A DNA stretch of 64,000 nucleotides from Bacteroidia bacterium (GCA_016787785.1 JAEUTO010000005.1:310001-374000); one strand, 5' to 3'. Positions 38,701 to 46,290 are shown, counted from the first letter of the stretch. Notes: generated from the sequence alone by a model not told the origin. A program made the numbers and translations.

Positions 38701-40177
38701 AGCGGGTGACTCGCTTAAAAAGAAAGAAAAAGAAAGTAATTTTAAAGATCTTGGTGAGTTTTTGGCAAGAGGTATTATGATGATCAAAAATGTTTCTTTG
38801 AGTTTCCAGGAACAAAACGGTCAGGCGATGTCAAATTTTTTACCTAGCTCTCAATACATGGGTATGGATTTTGCAAACAACCAGGCGCCCGGATTTTTAT
38901 TTACAACTGGGTTGCACGATGCTAATATTCGAGAGAACAGTGCCGCGAATAACTGGCTCTCAAAATTACCACAACAAACAACACCTTATGTTGAATCTAA
39001 AAACACTACCTATACTTATAGATCAAGTGTTGAACCACACGGAAGTTTGAAAATTGAATTGAATGGAAATTACACAAAATCAAAAAGTATTAGCGAGTAC
39101 ATGCTTTATGATTCGATATCAGATAAGTTTGATTTTCACGTGAGCAGGAACGAAACAGGTAACTTTAATATCTCAACATTTACCTTCTTCCGTGGCTTTA
39201 AAGACAAAGGCACAGGCGTTAACTCAAGTTTGTTTGATGAGTTTTTATTGGAAAGAAGAAATGTGGCGAATGAATTAGGTCAGGCTAACCCAAATTCAAC
39301 CGGTTCGTATACTTACACAAACATACAGGGTAATACGGTAAGTTATGTTGATGGCTACCAGGATAACCAACAAGACGTTTTGCTTGGCGCCTTTTACAGA
39401 ACTTACACGGGCAGGGATGTTAAAAATTATAAGACCACAAATATTTTTCCAACGGTGCCCTTGCCAAACTTTACCATTAACTGGGATGGTTTAGGAAAAC
39501 TATCTGTATTTAAAAAGACCTTCCGTAGTATTACCGTTCGCCACGGTTACAGAAGTACCTATAATATTGCCGGATACACAAACAATATATTGTTTAATGT
39601 TGATGGTAAAACGCAAAGCGAAAGAGCTCCTGTGGCAGTTGCAACGGGCAGTACACAGTTAACTTCTAACTTTGTGCCTTATTACAATATTAATGCCATA
39701 ACAATTACTGAAGCTTTTGCGCCACTGGTAAAATTTGATTTTCAATTTGTAAAACAAGGTTGGAGCGCCAACGTTGAGACCAAGCGTGATAAAACAACCA
39801 GCTTAAATATTACAGGTCCTCAAATTATTGAAACAAAAGGACAGGAGTATATTGTTGGTTTAGGTTATATGTATCCTAAATTAAAAATCAAAGGTATCCA
39901 GATCCAGGGTAAGGTTTTAGAAAGCAATTTACTGATCAAGGTAGACGTGAGTTATCGTAAAAACCTTTCTATTATCCGCAGGGTATCTGATGGTATCAGC
40001 ATTCCAACAGGAGGTACAGATATTATTACCCTTCGTTCATCGGCCGATTACCAATTAACGCAAAACATTAATTTAAGGCTCTTTTATGATTGGATCAAGA
40101 CCAAGCCTCAAACATCGGCTTCCTTCCCAACCGCCAATGCAACCGGTGGCTTTAGCTTAAGGATCAATTTCCAATAA
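32702..40177 (+). CDS. sprA: SprA (SovA), T9SS outer-membrane translocon
   Basis: 2491 residues, the length expected of SprA. GTG 32702 is the start, followed by a signal peptide (SGLINFVVVTSATACLLAVV). The rest is a giant beta-barrel with many amphipathic strands and aromatic girdles; long stretches are conserved in type, for example NFDFNMRIQLNLIGKIGD near residue 203 and FNSIRFMRVYMKGFDRPV near residue 1295. The terminal strand ends with FSLRINFQ. In Flavobacterium SprA forms the pore that passes T9SS cargo to the surface and supports gliding. The cargo proteins at 20785 and 62047 would use it. Neighbours ruvA and gcvH are the usual ones. Confidence 0.95.
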   Translation: MRASGLINFVVVTSATACLLAVVTKSNSTKIVSSDVFEHLPSKNVLAADTPETELNYDFKDNNGKPPLYDPKSKLYLENPENIKSDIEYNPKTGTYDVKQKIGDMDYRPETYMSMKEYQDYQFKKSMRDYWRSRVAADDLNEKPRRGMIPKLQVNSELFDRIFGGNTVDIKPTGTAELIFGLNRNKNFNPAIPQKQQKITNFDFNMRIQLNLIGKIGDKLKVTTNYNTEASFDWENQVKLDYTGYEDEIIKKIEAGNVTLPLNSTLISGSQTLFGLKTQLQFGKLTATTVFSQQRGKKQEVNVQGGAQTQNFFLNGDNYEQNKHYFLGHYFRDNYDAWMGTLPVVNTPIVITKVEVYVLNINGTAEQTRNVVAFEDLGEDSAHVFTGLSAYKSGSVIVPFGLAITDSADVNPKNGANSLYSILTNTTNGLLKDRLLSSVSALPTTSFATNPYNSGAAYMDASRDYNVIQNARRLNQTEYFFNPRTGFISLNQQLSNEQSLAVSYQYTYGGKTYQVGEFSDQVPDNSALLICKLLKSNNVSIRHPMWQLMMKNVYALGAYNLNPQDFKLDVYYNNIETGVDVPYLPFGAINGQQLIRVLNCDRLSVNGDKVSDGVFDFITGYTILATNGRVYFPTVEPFGRSLAKKFDQANDFPAANKYIFTELYDSTKTAASFIQNKNRYKIKGTYKSSSGSEIALNALNIPQGAVVVTANGVALVENTDYTVDYTLGRVKIINEGILNSGAQVKVSLESNSLFNVQQKSLMGTRLDYKAGRNLTLGSTLLRFNERPITQKVSIGDEPVSNIVAGLDFTYKTDAPFLTRALDKLPFYSTKEMSTISTRGEIAKLFPGNAKAIGKSGNSYIDDFEGSISLIDVRNPQGWYLASIPQGIPSLFPESVTSNTTSTGLNRALFNWYTIDNMYTRSQSGTTPSFYNNNVFSNNMWRQVFETELFPGKTPPNGQQVVLPVLDLGFYPSERGPYNYDVNPTSVSAGINIDGSLKNPQNRWGGIMRRLETNDFQAANVEYIQFWMMDPFNEDYDAATDSRFDKTKLPSGDMYINIGNISEDIVKDGRMVYENGIPGVSDFSKNLPVDSNNVANVPLIPPTVNAFSQDEADREFQDVGYDGLSDSYERYRFRSAIADMNAGPFNQSVKDAFNSDPSTDRYHFHRGDDYDSDPSIQANTLRRYTKYNNSEGNAPTEAQYKSLNGEGYNTSGPSILPNIEDVNKDNTLSETENYYQYHVKISPNDINPASVGTNFIVDQFTGTADFGGINKSVKWYQFKIPITQFESVVGGIEGFNSIRFMRVYMKGFDRPVLVRLARFELVRADWRRYAYDLKQTGEYIANDDNSTTFDVSAVSLQENGNKVPVNYVLPPDIQQQQNVQTTNLVLQNEQALQMRVCNLKDGDSRAVFKNVDLDTRMFNNIKMNVHAERLNDIPLNDGDLTLFFRVGTDYNNNFYEYEVPLKLTNKGVYDPNNVDDRYIVWPQENEINFKFSDISEVKRLRNEKLGYFSNLNQLSQPFTKDFGGYKISVVGNPNLGTIKSVMVGIKNAKGTDNLAHCVEVWVNELRLTEFINKGGWATTGQVQAKLADLGMVSLAGTYKTPYWGGVEQKINERSRETNFNWDMSSSINAGKFFPNKWKITLPVFYNYGQTIVTPLFNPIDPDVKMTDFNNSEYITDEQKSEIKKQVLDFTERKGFNLTNVRIDGFKRKGAKPMPWDISNFSATYAYTELFKRNVNVEYNITRQYRGNLQYAFNLPNPYTIKPFSKMKIFQNKWFALIKDFNLQLLPNSFGTSVDLNRSYAALKNRDITSFYAGANVFENPTLINKNFLINRAYNLRWDLSKAIKFDFTANNEGRILEQYGEVFKEDKAHRDDIVHTFMNGKIDTASNTNNLVGKFGENTIYRQQNNVNVNVPLNKIPLLDFTTVTYKYGGTYTWQRRPFAADDKIGNTIQNTNTHNITGNFNLIQLYNKIPYFKRLNTNQKKPTDLAKPGKGAAATSTAVAAGDSLKKKEKESNFKDLGEFLARGIMMIKNVSLSFQEQNGQAMSNFLPSSQYMGMDFANNQAPGFLFTTGLHDANIRENSAANNWLSKLPQQTTPYVESKNTTYTYRSSVEPHGSLKIELNGNYTKSKSISEYMLYDSISDKFDFHVSRNETGNFNISTFTFFRGFKDKGTGVNSSLFDEFLLERRNVANELGQANPNSTGSYTYTNIQGNTVSYVDGYQDNQQDVLLGAFYRTYTGRDVKNYKTTNIFPTVPLPNFTINWDGLGKLSVFKKTFRSITVRHGYRSTYNIAGYTNNILFNVDGKTQSERAPVAVATGSTQLTSNFVPYYNINAITITEAFAPLVKFDFQFVKQGWSANVETKRDKTTSLNITGPQIIETKGQEYIVGLGYMYPKLKIKGIQIQGKVLESNLLIKVDVSYRKNLSIIRRVSDGISIPTGGTDIITLRSSADYQLTQNINLRLFYDWIKTKPQTSASFPTANATGGFSLRINFQ

Positions 40178-40213
40178 GCTTTAGAATAAATATCAACTTT
40201 AAGCAAAAAAATA

Positions 40214-40243
40214 TTTGATAATTCAAACAAACAATTACATTTG
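40214..40243 (+). promoter_or_regulatory. gcvH promoter
   Basis: TTTG at 40214-40217, 18-nt spacer, TACATTTG at 40236-40243 (perfect TAnnTTTG), then 20 nt to the gcvH ATG. It lies in the sprA-gcvH gap, so gcvH has its own promoter besides possible read-through. Confidence 0.7.
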
Positions 40244-40263
40244 TAATTCAAAAAAAATCAAAT

Positions 40264-40644
40264 ATGAATTTTCCAGCAGACGTAAAATACACAAAAGACC
40301 ACGAGTGGGTAAAAATAAACGGTAGCGAAGCTACAATAGGAATAACAGATTTTGCCCAACGCGAGTTAGGTGATATAGTTTATGTTGATGTAAATACTGT
40401 TGGCGAAACTGTAGGTAAAGAAGCTGTTTTTGGAACGGTAGAGGCCGTTAAAACGGTAAGTGATCTTTTTATGCCTTTAACAGGCGAAGTTTTGGAAGTT
40501 AATAAGGATATTGATTCTGCACCGGAAAGCGTGAACAGCGATCCTTACGGAAAAGGCTGGATGATAAAAATTAAATTTAGCAATCCCGCTGAAGTAAACG
40601 AATTATTAAGCGTTGAAGATTATAAAAAATTAATAGGCGCATAG
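40264..40644 (+). CDS. gcvH: GcvH, glycine cleavage system H protein
   Basis: 126 residues, full length. The lipoyl domain carries [20 protein letters not shown] with K63 as the lipoylation site, and the preceding [20 protein letters not shown] is typical. GcvH shuttles the aminomethyl group among the P, T and L proteins; those genes are not in the window. A strong terminator follows. Its position directly after sprA is seen in other Bacteroidota, from memory. Confidence 0.97.
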   Translation: MNFPADVKYTKDHEWVKINGSEATIGITDFAQRELGDIVYVDVNTVGETVGKEAVFGTVEAVKTVSDLFMPLTGEVLEVNKDIDSAPESVNSDPYGKGWMIKIKFSNPAEVNELLSVEDYKKLIGA

Positions 40645-40662
40645 TTTTAGCCTAATAAATTT

Positions 40663-40697
40663 AAAACCCTTTCTAGTTTAACTTGAAAGGGTTTTTT
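40663..40697 (+). terminator. Terminator of gcvH
   Basis: An 11-bp stem (40663-40673 with 40685-40695) with an 11-base loop and a T-run at 40692-40697. It ends the gcvH transcript and makes the TTG at 40696 an unlikely start for the next gene. Confidence 0.8.
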
Positions 40698-40725
40698 GTT
40701 TGCACTTTTATCCCAAATAAAAAAA

Positions 40726-41106
40726 TTGAAACAACTTATTTATAAAAACAGTTTATTATTCTCATTTGTTTGGGCTGCAATTATTTTTGCTTTATGTGCC
40801 ACGCCTGGCCATTACATACCAAGCGTTAGTTGGTTAGAGCTGTTGAGTTTTGATAAATGGGTGCACGCTACCATGTTCTTTATACTAAATAGTTTATTAT
40901 TTGTAGTTGTAATAAAGCGTAACCAGCCAAAACAATGGATGATCATTTATTTTTTACTTTGCGTTTTATACGGTGGGCTTTTAGAAATAATGCAGGCAAA
41001 ATGTTTTAGTAACCGTAGTGCCGACTGGCAGGATTTTGTGGCCAATTCTTTTGGCTGTGTTATGGCTGTTCTGTTTTTTAAAAAATTGAAAAAACAATTC
41101 GCGTAA
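40726..41106 (+). CDS. VanZ-family membrane protein
   Basis: 126 residues from TTG 40726. Four hydrophobic segments; motifs LCATPGHYIPSV near residue 20, FDKWVHATMFFILNSLL near residue 42 and the late RSADWQDFVANSFGCVMA near residue 97 are those of the VanZ-like family, where the K-x-x-H and D-x-x-x-N pattern is conserved. The namesake gives low-level teicoplanin resistance, but most homologues have no known role. No ATG is available, and the earlier in-frame TTG lies in the gcvH terminator. The gene shares the gcvH neighbourhood in many relatives, as I recall. Confidence 0.75.
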   Translation: MKQLIYKNSLLFSFVWAAIIFALCATPGHYIPSVSWLELLSFDKWVHATMFFILNSLLFVVVIKRNQPKQWMIIYFLLCVLYGGLLEIMQAKCFSNRSADWQDFVANSFGCVMAVLFFKKLKKQFA

Positions 41107-41116
41107 AAAAATAAAA

Positions 41117-41144
41117 AAACCGCATTCATATTTGAACGCGGTTT
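41117..41144 (-). terminator. Terminator of sucD
   Basis: Inverted repeat (41117-41123 with 41138-41144, extended inward past one A/C mismatch) with a long T-rich tail on the minus strand. It lies 20 bp after the sucD stop and may also slow the converging vanZ transcript. Confidence 0.75.
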
Positions 41145-41163
41145 CTAATATTATAAAAATAAA

Positions 41164-42054
41164 TTAAGCTGTAACTTTTTCACCTTTTAAAACAGCAGCC
41201 ATTGTTTTACCAATTTCTGCAGGGCTTTCGCAAACAAAAATTCCGCATTCGCGTAATATTTTCATTTTTGCCTGGGCTGTATCTTCAGCACCACCAACAA
41301 TTGCACCCGCGTGACCCATTGTACGGCCTTTTGGAGCAGTTTGCCCGGCAATAAAACCAACAACCGGTTTTTTATTTCCGTTTGCTTTTATCCAACGTGC
41401 AGCTTCTGCTTCGTAATTTCCTCCAATTTCTCCTATCATTACAATAGCTTCGGTTTCAGGATCGTTCATTAATAGTTCAACTGCATCTTTAGTTGGCGTT
41501 CCAATAATAGGGTCGCCACCAATACCAATAGCAGTAGTAATTCCCATACCTGCTTTTACAATTTGGTCAGCTGCTTCATAAGTTAAAGTACCGCTTTTTG
41601 AAACAATACCAATTTTACCTTTTTTAAATACAAAGCCGGGCATAATACCCACCTTAGCTTCACCGGCCGTAATAACACCAGGACAGTTAGGGCCAATTAA
41701 ACGGCAAGCTTTTCCTTTTAAATATTCTTTAACGTAGATCATATCCTTAACAGGAATGCCTTCGGTAATACACACAATTACTTTAATACCTGCATCAGCA
41801 GATTCCATAATAGCATCGGCAGCAAAAGCAGCCGGCACAAAAATGATAGATACATCCGCGTTTACTTTTTGAACCGCTTCTGAAACAGTATTAAAAACCG
41901 GGCGATCTAAATGTGTTGTTCCGCCTTTGCCGGGAGTAACTCCACCAACAACGTTAGTTCCATACTCGATCATTTGGGTTGCGTGAAAAGTTCCTTCTCC
42001 ACCGGTAAAACCCTGTACGATCACCTTCGAATTTTTATTTACTAATACTGACAT
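41164..42054 (-). CDS. sucD: Succinyl-CoA synthetase (ADP/GDP-forming) alpha subunit
   Basis: 296 residues from ATG 42052-42054; an in-frame extension to 42117 would cover the promoter. The CoA-binding fold opens with [19 protein letters not shown], and the phosphohistidine is H248 in [14 protein letters not shown], with GPNCPGVIT near residue 121. With SucC it converts succinyl-CoA to succinate while making ATP or GTP in the TCA cycle. sucC is not adjacent, so the subunits are encoded apart. Confidence 0.96.
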   Translation of the reverse strand: MSVLVNKNSKVIVQGFTGGEGTFHATQMIEYGTNVVGGVTPGKGGTTHLDRPVFNTVSEAVQKVNADVSIIFVPAAFAADAIMESADAGIKVIVCITEGIPVKDMIYVKEYLKGKACRLIGPNCPGVITAGEAKVGIMPGFVFKKGKIGIVSKSGTLTYEAADQIVKAGMGITTAIGIGGDPIIGTPTKDAVELLMNDPETEAIVMIGEIGGNYEAEAARWIKANGNKKPVVGFIAGQTAPKGRTMGHAGAIVGGAEDTAQAKMKILRECGIFVCESPAEIGKTMAAVLKGEKVTA

Positions 42055-42074
42055 GTTTTTTGAATTTAGAGATA

Positions 42075-42105
42075 CGAATATACCTACTAATTTGCATTTT
42101 ACCAA
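42075..42105 (-). promoter_or_regulatory. sucD promoter
   Basis: Minus strand: TTG (42103-42105), 20-nt spacer, TATATTCG (42075-42082, one change from TAnnTTTG), then 20 nt to the sucD ATG. The predicted leader is about 15 nt. Confidence 0.6.
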
Positions 42106-42342
42106 TAAAACATCCATCTAAAATATCAAAGAGCACGTTTAAAATTCATCAAATAATTTGTTTTAGCTTCTTTTTTGCTACAACTTCGTTAAATTTTTCG
42201 CCGTAAACGTTCAATTATGCCTGCAAAATTTGCCTTGTTTCGCTAAAAAATCAGCTGCAAACAATTTTATTATATAAATTTAAACGCGCTCTGGTAATTT
42301 AAACTTAATATTGGCCCTAAAAAGGCTAACTTAAACCCTGAA

Positions 42343-42825
42343 TTGGAAACTTTTATTGAATTATATACCGACGGCGCAGCGAGCGGAAACCCCGGTCCGG
42401 GTGGGTTTGGAGTGGTTTTAAAATTTAAACAACACCGCAAGGAAATAAGCGGCGGCTTTAAATTAACCACCAACAACCGCATGGAATTATTGGCGGTAAT
42501 AGTGGGTTTAGAGAGCGTTACAAGCAACGATCTGCCTGTTAAGATATATTCGGACAGTAAATATGTGGTAGATTCTATTAATTTAAAATGGATATTTGGC
42601 TGGCGTAAAACAGGCTTTAAAAACAAGGCCAATGTTGATCTATGGCAACGATTTTTACGAATATACGATGCCAAAAAACATCAATTTATTTGGGTAAAAG
42701 GCCATGCAACCAATGTAGAGAATAACCGCTGCGATGAGTTGGCTGTAGCGGCATCAAAATTACCAAATTTGCCAAAAGATGAGGGTTATGAACTGCTTAA
42801 AAAGGGTGGTTTATTAGAAGAATAA
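42343..42825 (+). CDS. rnhA: Ribonuclease HI
   Basis: 160 residues from TTG 42343. The catalytic acidic residues are visible: D10 in ELYTDGAASGNPGPGGFG, E48 in NNRMELLAV, D71 in IYSDSKYVVDSI and D131 in NNRCDELAVAAS, with H121 in WVKGHATN. The basic region WIFGWRKTGFKNKAN near residue 83 is the substrate-binding handle. It degrades the RNA strand of RNA-DNA hybrids. A TTG start puts D10 in the usual place. It converges with the GWxTD gene with a one-base gap. Confidence 0.95.
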   Translation: METFIELYTDGAASGNPGPGGFGVVLKFKQHRKEISGGFKLTTNNRMELLAVIVGLESVTSNDLPVKIYSDSKYVVDSINLKWIFGWRKTGFKNKANVDLWQRFLRIYDAKKHQFIWVKGHATNVENNRCDELAVAASKLPNLPKDEGYELLKKGGLLEE

Positions 42826-42826
42826 A

Positions 42827-44104
42827 TTAGCGTCCGTTATTTATATACACATGGCCTTGTCGCCAAAAATCTACTGCTGTATAATAAGGTTCTTTAAAAA
42901 ACTGAGAACGTTCTAAAACAAAATCGTTATCGCTAAATGGGTTTTGCGTTTTGTTAAATGTAAAACGAGTAGCGTTTGGATTTGTTTCTACGCCGTAGAC
43001 CCATGTTTCGCCTTTGCTACTTTTATATATATTGGTTGGTGTTCCAAAAACAATAAATATCATCCCTCTATCTGTCTTCCAACCTTGCGTATAACTGGTA
43101 TAATATTTATTGGCTTCTTTTACACGACCATAATACCGTTTTAATAATTCTTTGGCGCGCTCTTTGCTTCCTGCAATACTGATCCAAAAATTATCAATGG
43201 CCACTTTTTTATCAAGCGCAGTTTTACAAGAGTCAAATTCATCTTTACTCATTAAATAACGGGTGCAGCTTATCATTTCATCACTGTTGCTTACACCCGG
43301 AAAAGTTTTGTCGTAGGTATAAAGTGTTAACCCTTCATTTGTATCCTGAGCAGGAACAACATGAAGAAAACCATTGCGCGGCATGGTTAACTGAAATTGA
43401 TTTGTGCTAAGCTCCATTTTAAAAACACTGTCTGGCTTGTATTTAAATTCATCAATTGTTTTGGTAGAAAATGGCGGAAGGGCCGGGCCAAACTCTTTAA
43501 AGAAACAATTCACCGTTATTTGGTTAATGGCAGGATTTGCGAATCTAACCACCACCGTTTCGTTCTTTAAAAAATGTGTTTTAAAAGAAATAATATCGTT
43601 GTAGGTGATCAAAAAATTTTGTTCGGTAAAACTATTTTTTTTGTAAATGTTTAACCCTTTGGTGTATCTTATTTTTTTGTTGAGGTCAAAAACATTTATT
43701 TCTAAATAATAATTGGCGTTATTTTTTGCCTTTAAATTAAATTTAGATACCAGCGATTTAATTTCTACTTGCTCCGTTGCTCTATCTATAATATGGTAAG
43801 AGCTGCTATCGATTATCTTTCTCGAATTTGGCTCGCTTAAGAGTTTATAGGAGATGCGCAGGTCGGCATAAAAAGCCGAAGAAGTATCCGGGCGTTTGTA
43901 AATTAAATTCTCATTTTTAATTTCTAAATAACTAACAGTAACAGAATCATTTAAGTGATAGGCTATGGCATTTACTTCTAATAATTCGCTATCGGGGTTA
44001 ACCAAACTTTTGGTTGGCTTAGAAACAAATGGTTTGCGGGTAATGCAGGCTGCTACCAAAAAAATGATAAAAAATGTAATTATTTTAGGGATTAATTTTT
44101 TCAC
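42827..44104 (-). CDS. GWxTD-domain lipoprotein
   Basis: 425 residues from GTG 44102-44104. This start gives a clean lipoprotein signal, MKKLIPKIITFFIIFLVAAC, with the lipid-carrying cysteine at residue 20; the earlier TTG at 44122 would lie within the promoter. The C-terminal part has YTQGWKTDRGMIFIVFGTPT near residue 345, the GWxTD motif, then KGETWVYG. This Bacteroidota domain is of unknown function as far as I know. Residues 30-300 are beta-rich. It is likely attached to the periplasmic or outer membrane. It diverges from the AI-2E-type gene with overlapping promoters. Confidence 0.78.
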   Translation of the reverse strand: MKKLIPKIITFFIIFLVAACITRKPFVSKPTKSLVNPDSELLEVNAIAYHLNDSVTVSYLEIKNENLIYKRPDTSSAFYADLRISYKLLSEPNSRKIIDSSSYHIIDRATEQVEIKSLVSKFNLKAKNNANYYLEINVFDLNKKIRYTKGLNIYKKNSFTEQNFLITYNDIISFKTHFLKNETVVVRFANPAINQITVNCFFKEFGPALPPFSTKTIDEFKYKPDSVFKMELSTNQFQLTMPRNGFLHVVPAQDTNEGLTLYTYDKTFPGVSNSDEMISCTRYLMSKDEFDSCKTALDKKVAIDNFWISIAGSKERAKELLKRYYGRVKEANKYYTSYTQGWKTDRGMIFIVFGTPTNIYKSSKGETWVYGVETNPNATRFTFNKTQNPFSDNDFVLERSQFFKEPYYTAVDFWRQGHVYINNGR

Positions 44105-44109
44105 TCTTC

Positions 44110-44117
44110 CAAAGTTA
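44110..44117 (-). promoter_or_regulatory. -7 box for the GWxTD gene
   Basis: Minus-strand TAACTTTG, a perfect TAnnTTTG, lies 5 nt before the GTG at 44104, predicting a leaderless mRNA. No good TTG -33 is visible. It sits 12 bp from the opposing box. Confidence 0.5.
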
Positions 44118-44129
44118 ACCAATTAAAAC

Positions 44130-44137
44130 TATCTTTG
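44130..44137 (+). promoter_or_regulatory. -7 box for the AI-2E-type gene
   Basis: Plus-strand TATCTTTG, a perfect TAnnTTTG, lies 5 nt before the ATG at 44143, predicting a leaderless mRNA. The -33 element is not obvious. The opposing promoter faces away and the two polymerase sites would overlap. Confidence 0.5.
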
Positions 44138-44142
44138 TTTAC

Positions 44143-45231
44143 ATGCCTTTAAAAATAAATATCTGGCGCATAATTGGTCTTTTGGCCATTGTTGCTTTTG
44201 CTTTTTTATTTTTTAAAATCGTTATTTATATCGCTATCTCACTGGTCTTATTTTTGGTTGGTTATCCTATTACTTATAAACTGGAAAAGATCAAATTTGG
44301 CAAAAGAAACATGCCTGATGCGCTGGCTGCCCTTATAACAATCTTACTAATAGTTTCTGTGCTTTTTGGCTTGTTCTTTCTTATTATTCCGCCGCTCGCA
44401 ACAGAAATTCGTTTTTTATCGGCTTTAAATTTTTATGATGTTTTTCATAATATCCTGGAACAGTTTCCGGGTATTAAAAGTTTGCTTTTAAAAGTGGGTA
44501 GCGAAGAAGATCTTAAACAAAACCTTTCTACCCAGGTAACGGAATATGTAAATACAAAGAACATAAGCATGGTGGTTAACAATACCTTTCAATATTTTGG
44601 GACTATTTTTGGCGGCATGTTATGTACTTTATTCATCACTTTCTTTTTATTAAAGGATGAAAAAATAGTTAAGAATAGTTTGCTAACCATTACGCCTCTT
44701 GGCGTTGAAAAAGAAATGCGCGAGGTTTTTAAAATGTCTAAAAAAATGTTGAGTAAATATTTTGTGAGTTTATTTATTGACATGTTCATTGTTGGTGGAG
44801 CCGTTTTTTTATTCCTTACTATTTTTGGAATTAAGAACGCACTTATCATTGCATTTTGTGCAGGCATCTTAAATGTTATACCGTATATAGGTTCTGCCAT
44901 TACCATGGTTATTGCAATAATATTAGGGGTAAGTTCTTGTATCAGTACCGGTAGTTATGAATTAATTGGACCAACCATTAATACCATCTTTTTTACCCTG
45001 CTTACTATTAATTTAGTGGATGGTTTTATTATTCAACCCTTCCTTTTTTCAAATTCGGTTAAGGCACATCCGCTCGAGATCTTTATTGTAACCTTAATGG
45101 CAGGTACCATAGGCGGCATCTTTGGAATGGTAATAGCTTTACCCGTTTATACCATCATTCGTATCATTGCATCAGAGTTTTTAAGTCATCTTAAATTCTT
45201 TAGAAAAATTTCAGAAAATATTTCAGAATAA
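44143..45231 (+). CDS. AI-2E family (PerM-like) membrane transporter
   Basis: 362 residues with about eight membrane helices. The family pattern shows as a middle amphipathic stretch, FGTIFGGMLCTLFITFFLLKD near residue 151, then FLTIFGIKNALIIAFCAGILNVIPYIGS near residue 225 and VKAHPLEIFIVTLMAGTIGG near residue 306. Members have been tied to autoinducer-2 export or ion/proton antiport; substrate cannot be inferred. The following DUF2461 gene is 11 bp away, so they form an operon. Confidence 0.85.
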   Translation: MPLKINIWRIIGLLAIVAFAFLFFKIVIYIAISLVLFLVGYPITYKLEKIKFGKRNMPDALAALITILLIVSVLFGLFFLIIPPLATEIRFLSALNFYDVFHNILEQFPGIKSLLLKVGSEEDLKQNLSTQVTEYVNTKNISMVVNNTFQYFGTIFGGMLCTLFITFFLLKDEKIVKNSLLTITPLGVEKEMREVFKMSKKMLSKYFVSLFIDMFIVGGAVFLFLTIFGIKNALIIAFCAGILNVIPYIGSAITMVIAIILGVSSCISTGSYELIGPTINTIFFTLLTINLVDGFIIQPFLFSNSVKAHPLEIFIVTLMAGTIGGIFGMVIALPVYTIIRIIASEFLSHLKFFRKISENISE

Positions 45232-45242
45232 AAATATAAACT

Positions 45243-45902
45243 ATGGAAACTGTTTTTTCATTTTTAAAAAAATTAGAAGCTAATAATAACCGCGATTGGT
45301 TCGAGAAGAATAAGAGTACTTATTTGAAAGCAAAAGAAGAGTTTGAAGTTTTTGTGCAGCAAATAATTAATGGCGTTGCCAAATTTGATAACACGATCTC
45401 TCCTGATATGAAGGCAAAGGATTGCACTTTTAGAATTTACAAAGATGTACGTTTTAGTAAAGATAAAACACCATATAAAAACAATATGGGCGCAAGTATT
45501 AATGCCGGCGGAAAAAAAGCGGTTGGCCCGGGCTATTATTTTCACGTACAACCCGATTCAAATTTTATTGCTGGTGGTGTTTGGATGCCCGAACCTGAAA
45601 TGCTAAATGCAATACGCCAGGAAATAGATTATAATTCTGCGCCTTTATTAAAGATCCTTAAATCAGCATCATTTAAAAAATATTATAAAGGACTTGATGA
45701 AGATGGCGCTTTAAAAACCGCGCCAAAGGGCTATGATAAAGAACATCCGTTAATTGATCTTTTGCGTAACCGTCATTTTATTGTAAGCCACGCTTTCACA
45801 AACAAACAAATACTTGATAAAAATTCAGCTAAGGAAATCGTTGCCGGTTTTAAAGCCATGCATCCTTTCTTAGAATATTTGAGAGAGGCAACTGAGAAGT
45901 AA
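45243..45902 (+). CDS. DUF2461 family protein
   Basis: 219 residues. Motifs: FLKKLEANNNRDWFEKNKS at the N-terminus, CTFRIYKDVRFSKDKTPYKN near residue 61 and GGVWMPEPEMLNAIRQEI near residue 111, together diagnostic of DUF2461 (TIGR02453). The function is unknown; no signal peptide or helix is seen, so it is likely cytoplasmic. It is 11 bp behind the AI-2E-type gene and converges on the DUF486 gene with a single base between the stops. Confidence 0.88.
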   Translation: METVFSFLKKLEANNNRDWFEKNKSTYLKAKEEFEVFVQQIINGVAKFDNTISPDMKAKDCTFRIYKDVRFSKDKTPYKNNMGASINAGGKKAVGPGYYFHVQPDSNFIAGGVWMPEPEMLNAIRQEIDYNSAPLLKILKSASFKKYYKGLDEDGALKTAPKGYDKEHPLIDLLRNRHFIVSHAFTNKQILDKNSAKEIVAGFKAMHPFLEYLREATEK

Positions 45903-45903
45903 A

Positions 45904-46275
45904 TCACTTCTTAAAGAAAAAATAAACCGCTGCAATTAAAAAAACAAAACCAATTAAATGATTCCATTTTAATGTTTCGGTTTTAAAGAAAACTAAAGTA
46001 AAAATTATAAAGACTGAAATTGAGATCACTTCCTGTATCAATTTTAATTGCCACATATTAAATGGCCCGCCATTTATACTGCTTCCTAATTTGTTGGCAG
46101 GCACCATTAAACTATATTCCAATAAGGCAATGCACCAACTAATTAAAATAGCGGCTATCATCCCGGTATTCTTTAAAAAACTAATATCCTTATAACGTAA
46201 ATGTCCGTACCAGGCAATGGTCATAAATGTATTGGAGGCTATCAATAATAAAATGGTGCTTAATCCCCTTGACAT
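45904..46275 (-). CDS. DMT-type DUF486 membrane protein
   Basis: 123 residues, four helices, with TFMTIAWYGHLRY near residue 17, ALLEYSLMVPANKLG near residue 50 and a final LIGFVFLIAAVYFFFKK. This is the short DUF486 family, related to one half of drug/metabolite transporters; such proteins probably dimerise in the inner membrane. Substrate unknown. It is 15 bp behind the MarC gene and likely read with it. Confidence 0.85.
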   Translation of the reverse strand: MSRGLSTILLLIASNTFMTIAWYGHLRYKDISFLKNTGMIAAILISWCIALLEYSLMVPANKLGSSINGGPFNMWQLKLIQEVISISVFIIFTLVFFKTETLKWNHLIGFVFLIAAVYFFFKK

Positions 46276-46290
46276 AATTTTAATTTAAAA

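Noticed and set aside
40178-40206. Hairpin GCTTTA/TTAAGC after sprA as a terminator
   Set aside because: The stem is weak, the loop is long and no T-run follows.
40696-40725. TTG 40696 as start of the VanZ-like gene
   Set aside because: It lies inside the gcvH terminator; TTG 40726 gives the normal N-terminus.
42055-42117. N-terminal extension of sucD to 42117
   Set aside because: This part contains the promoter boxes and is not similar to other SucD proteins.
45885-45930. Terminator between the DUF2461 and DUF486 genes
   Set aside because: A short AGAAGT/ACTTCT repeat overlaps the stop codons but no T-run follows on the plus strand in a fitting position.
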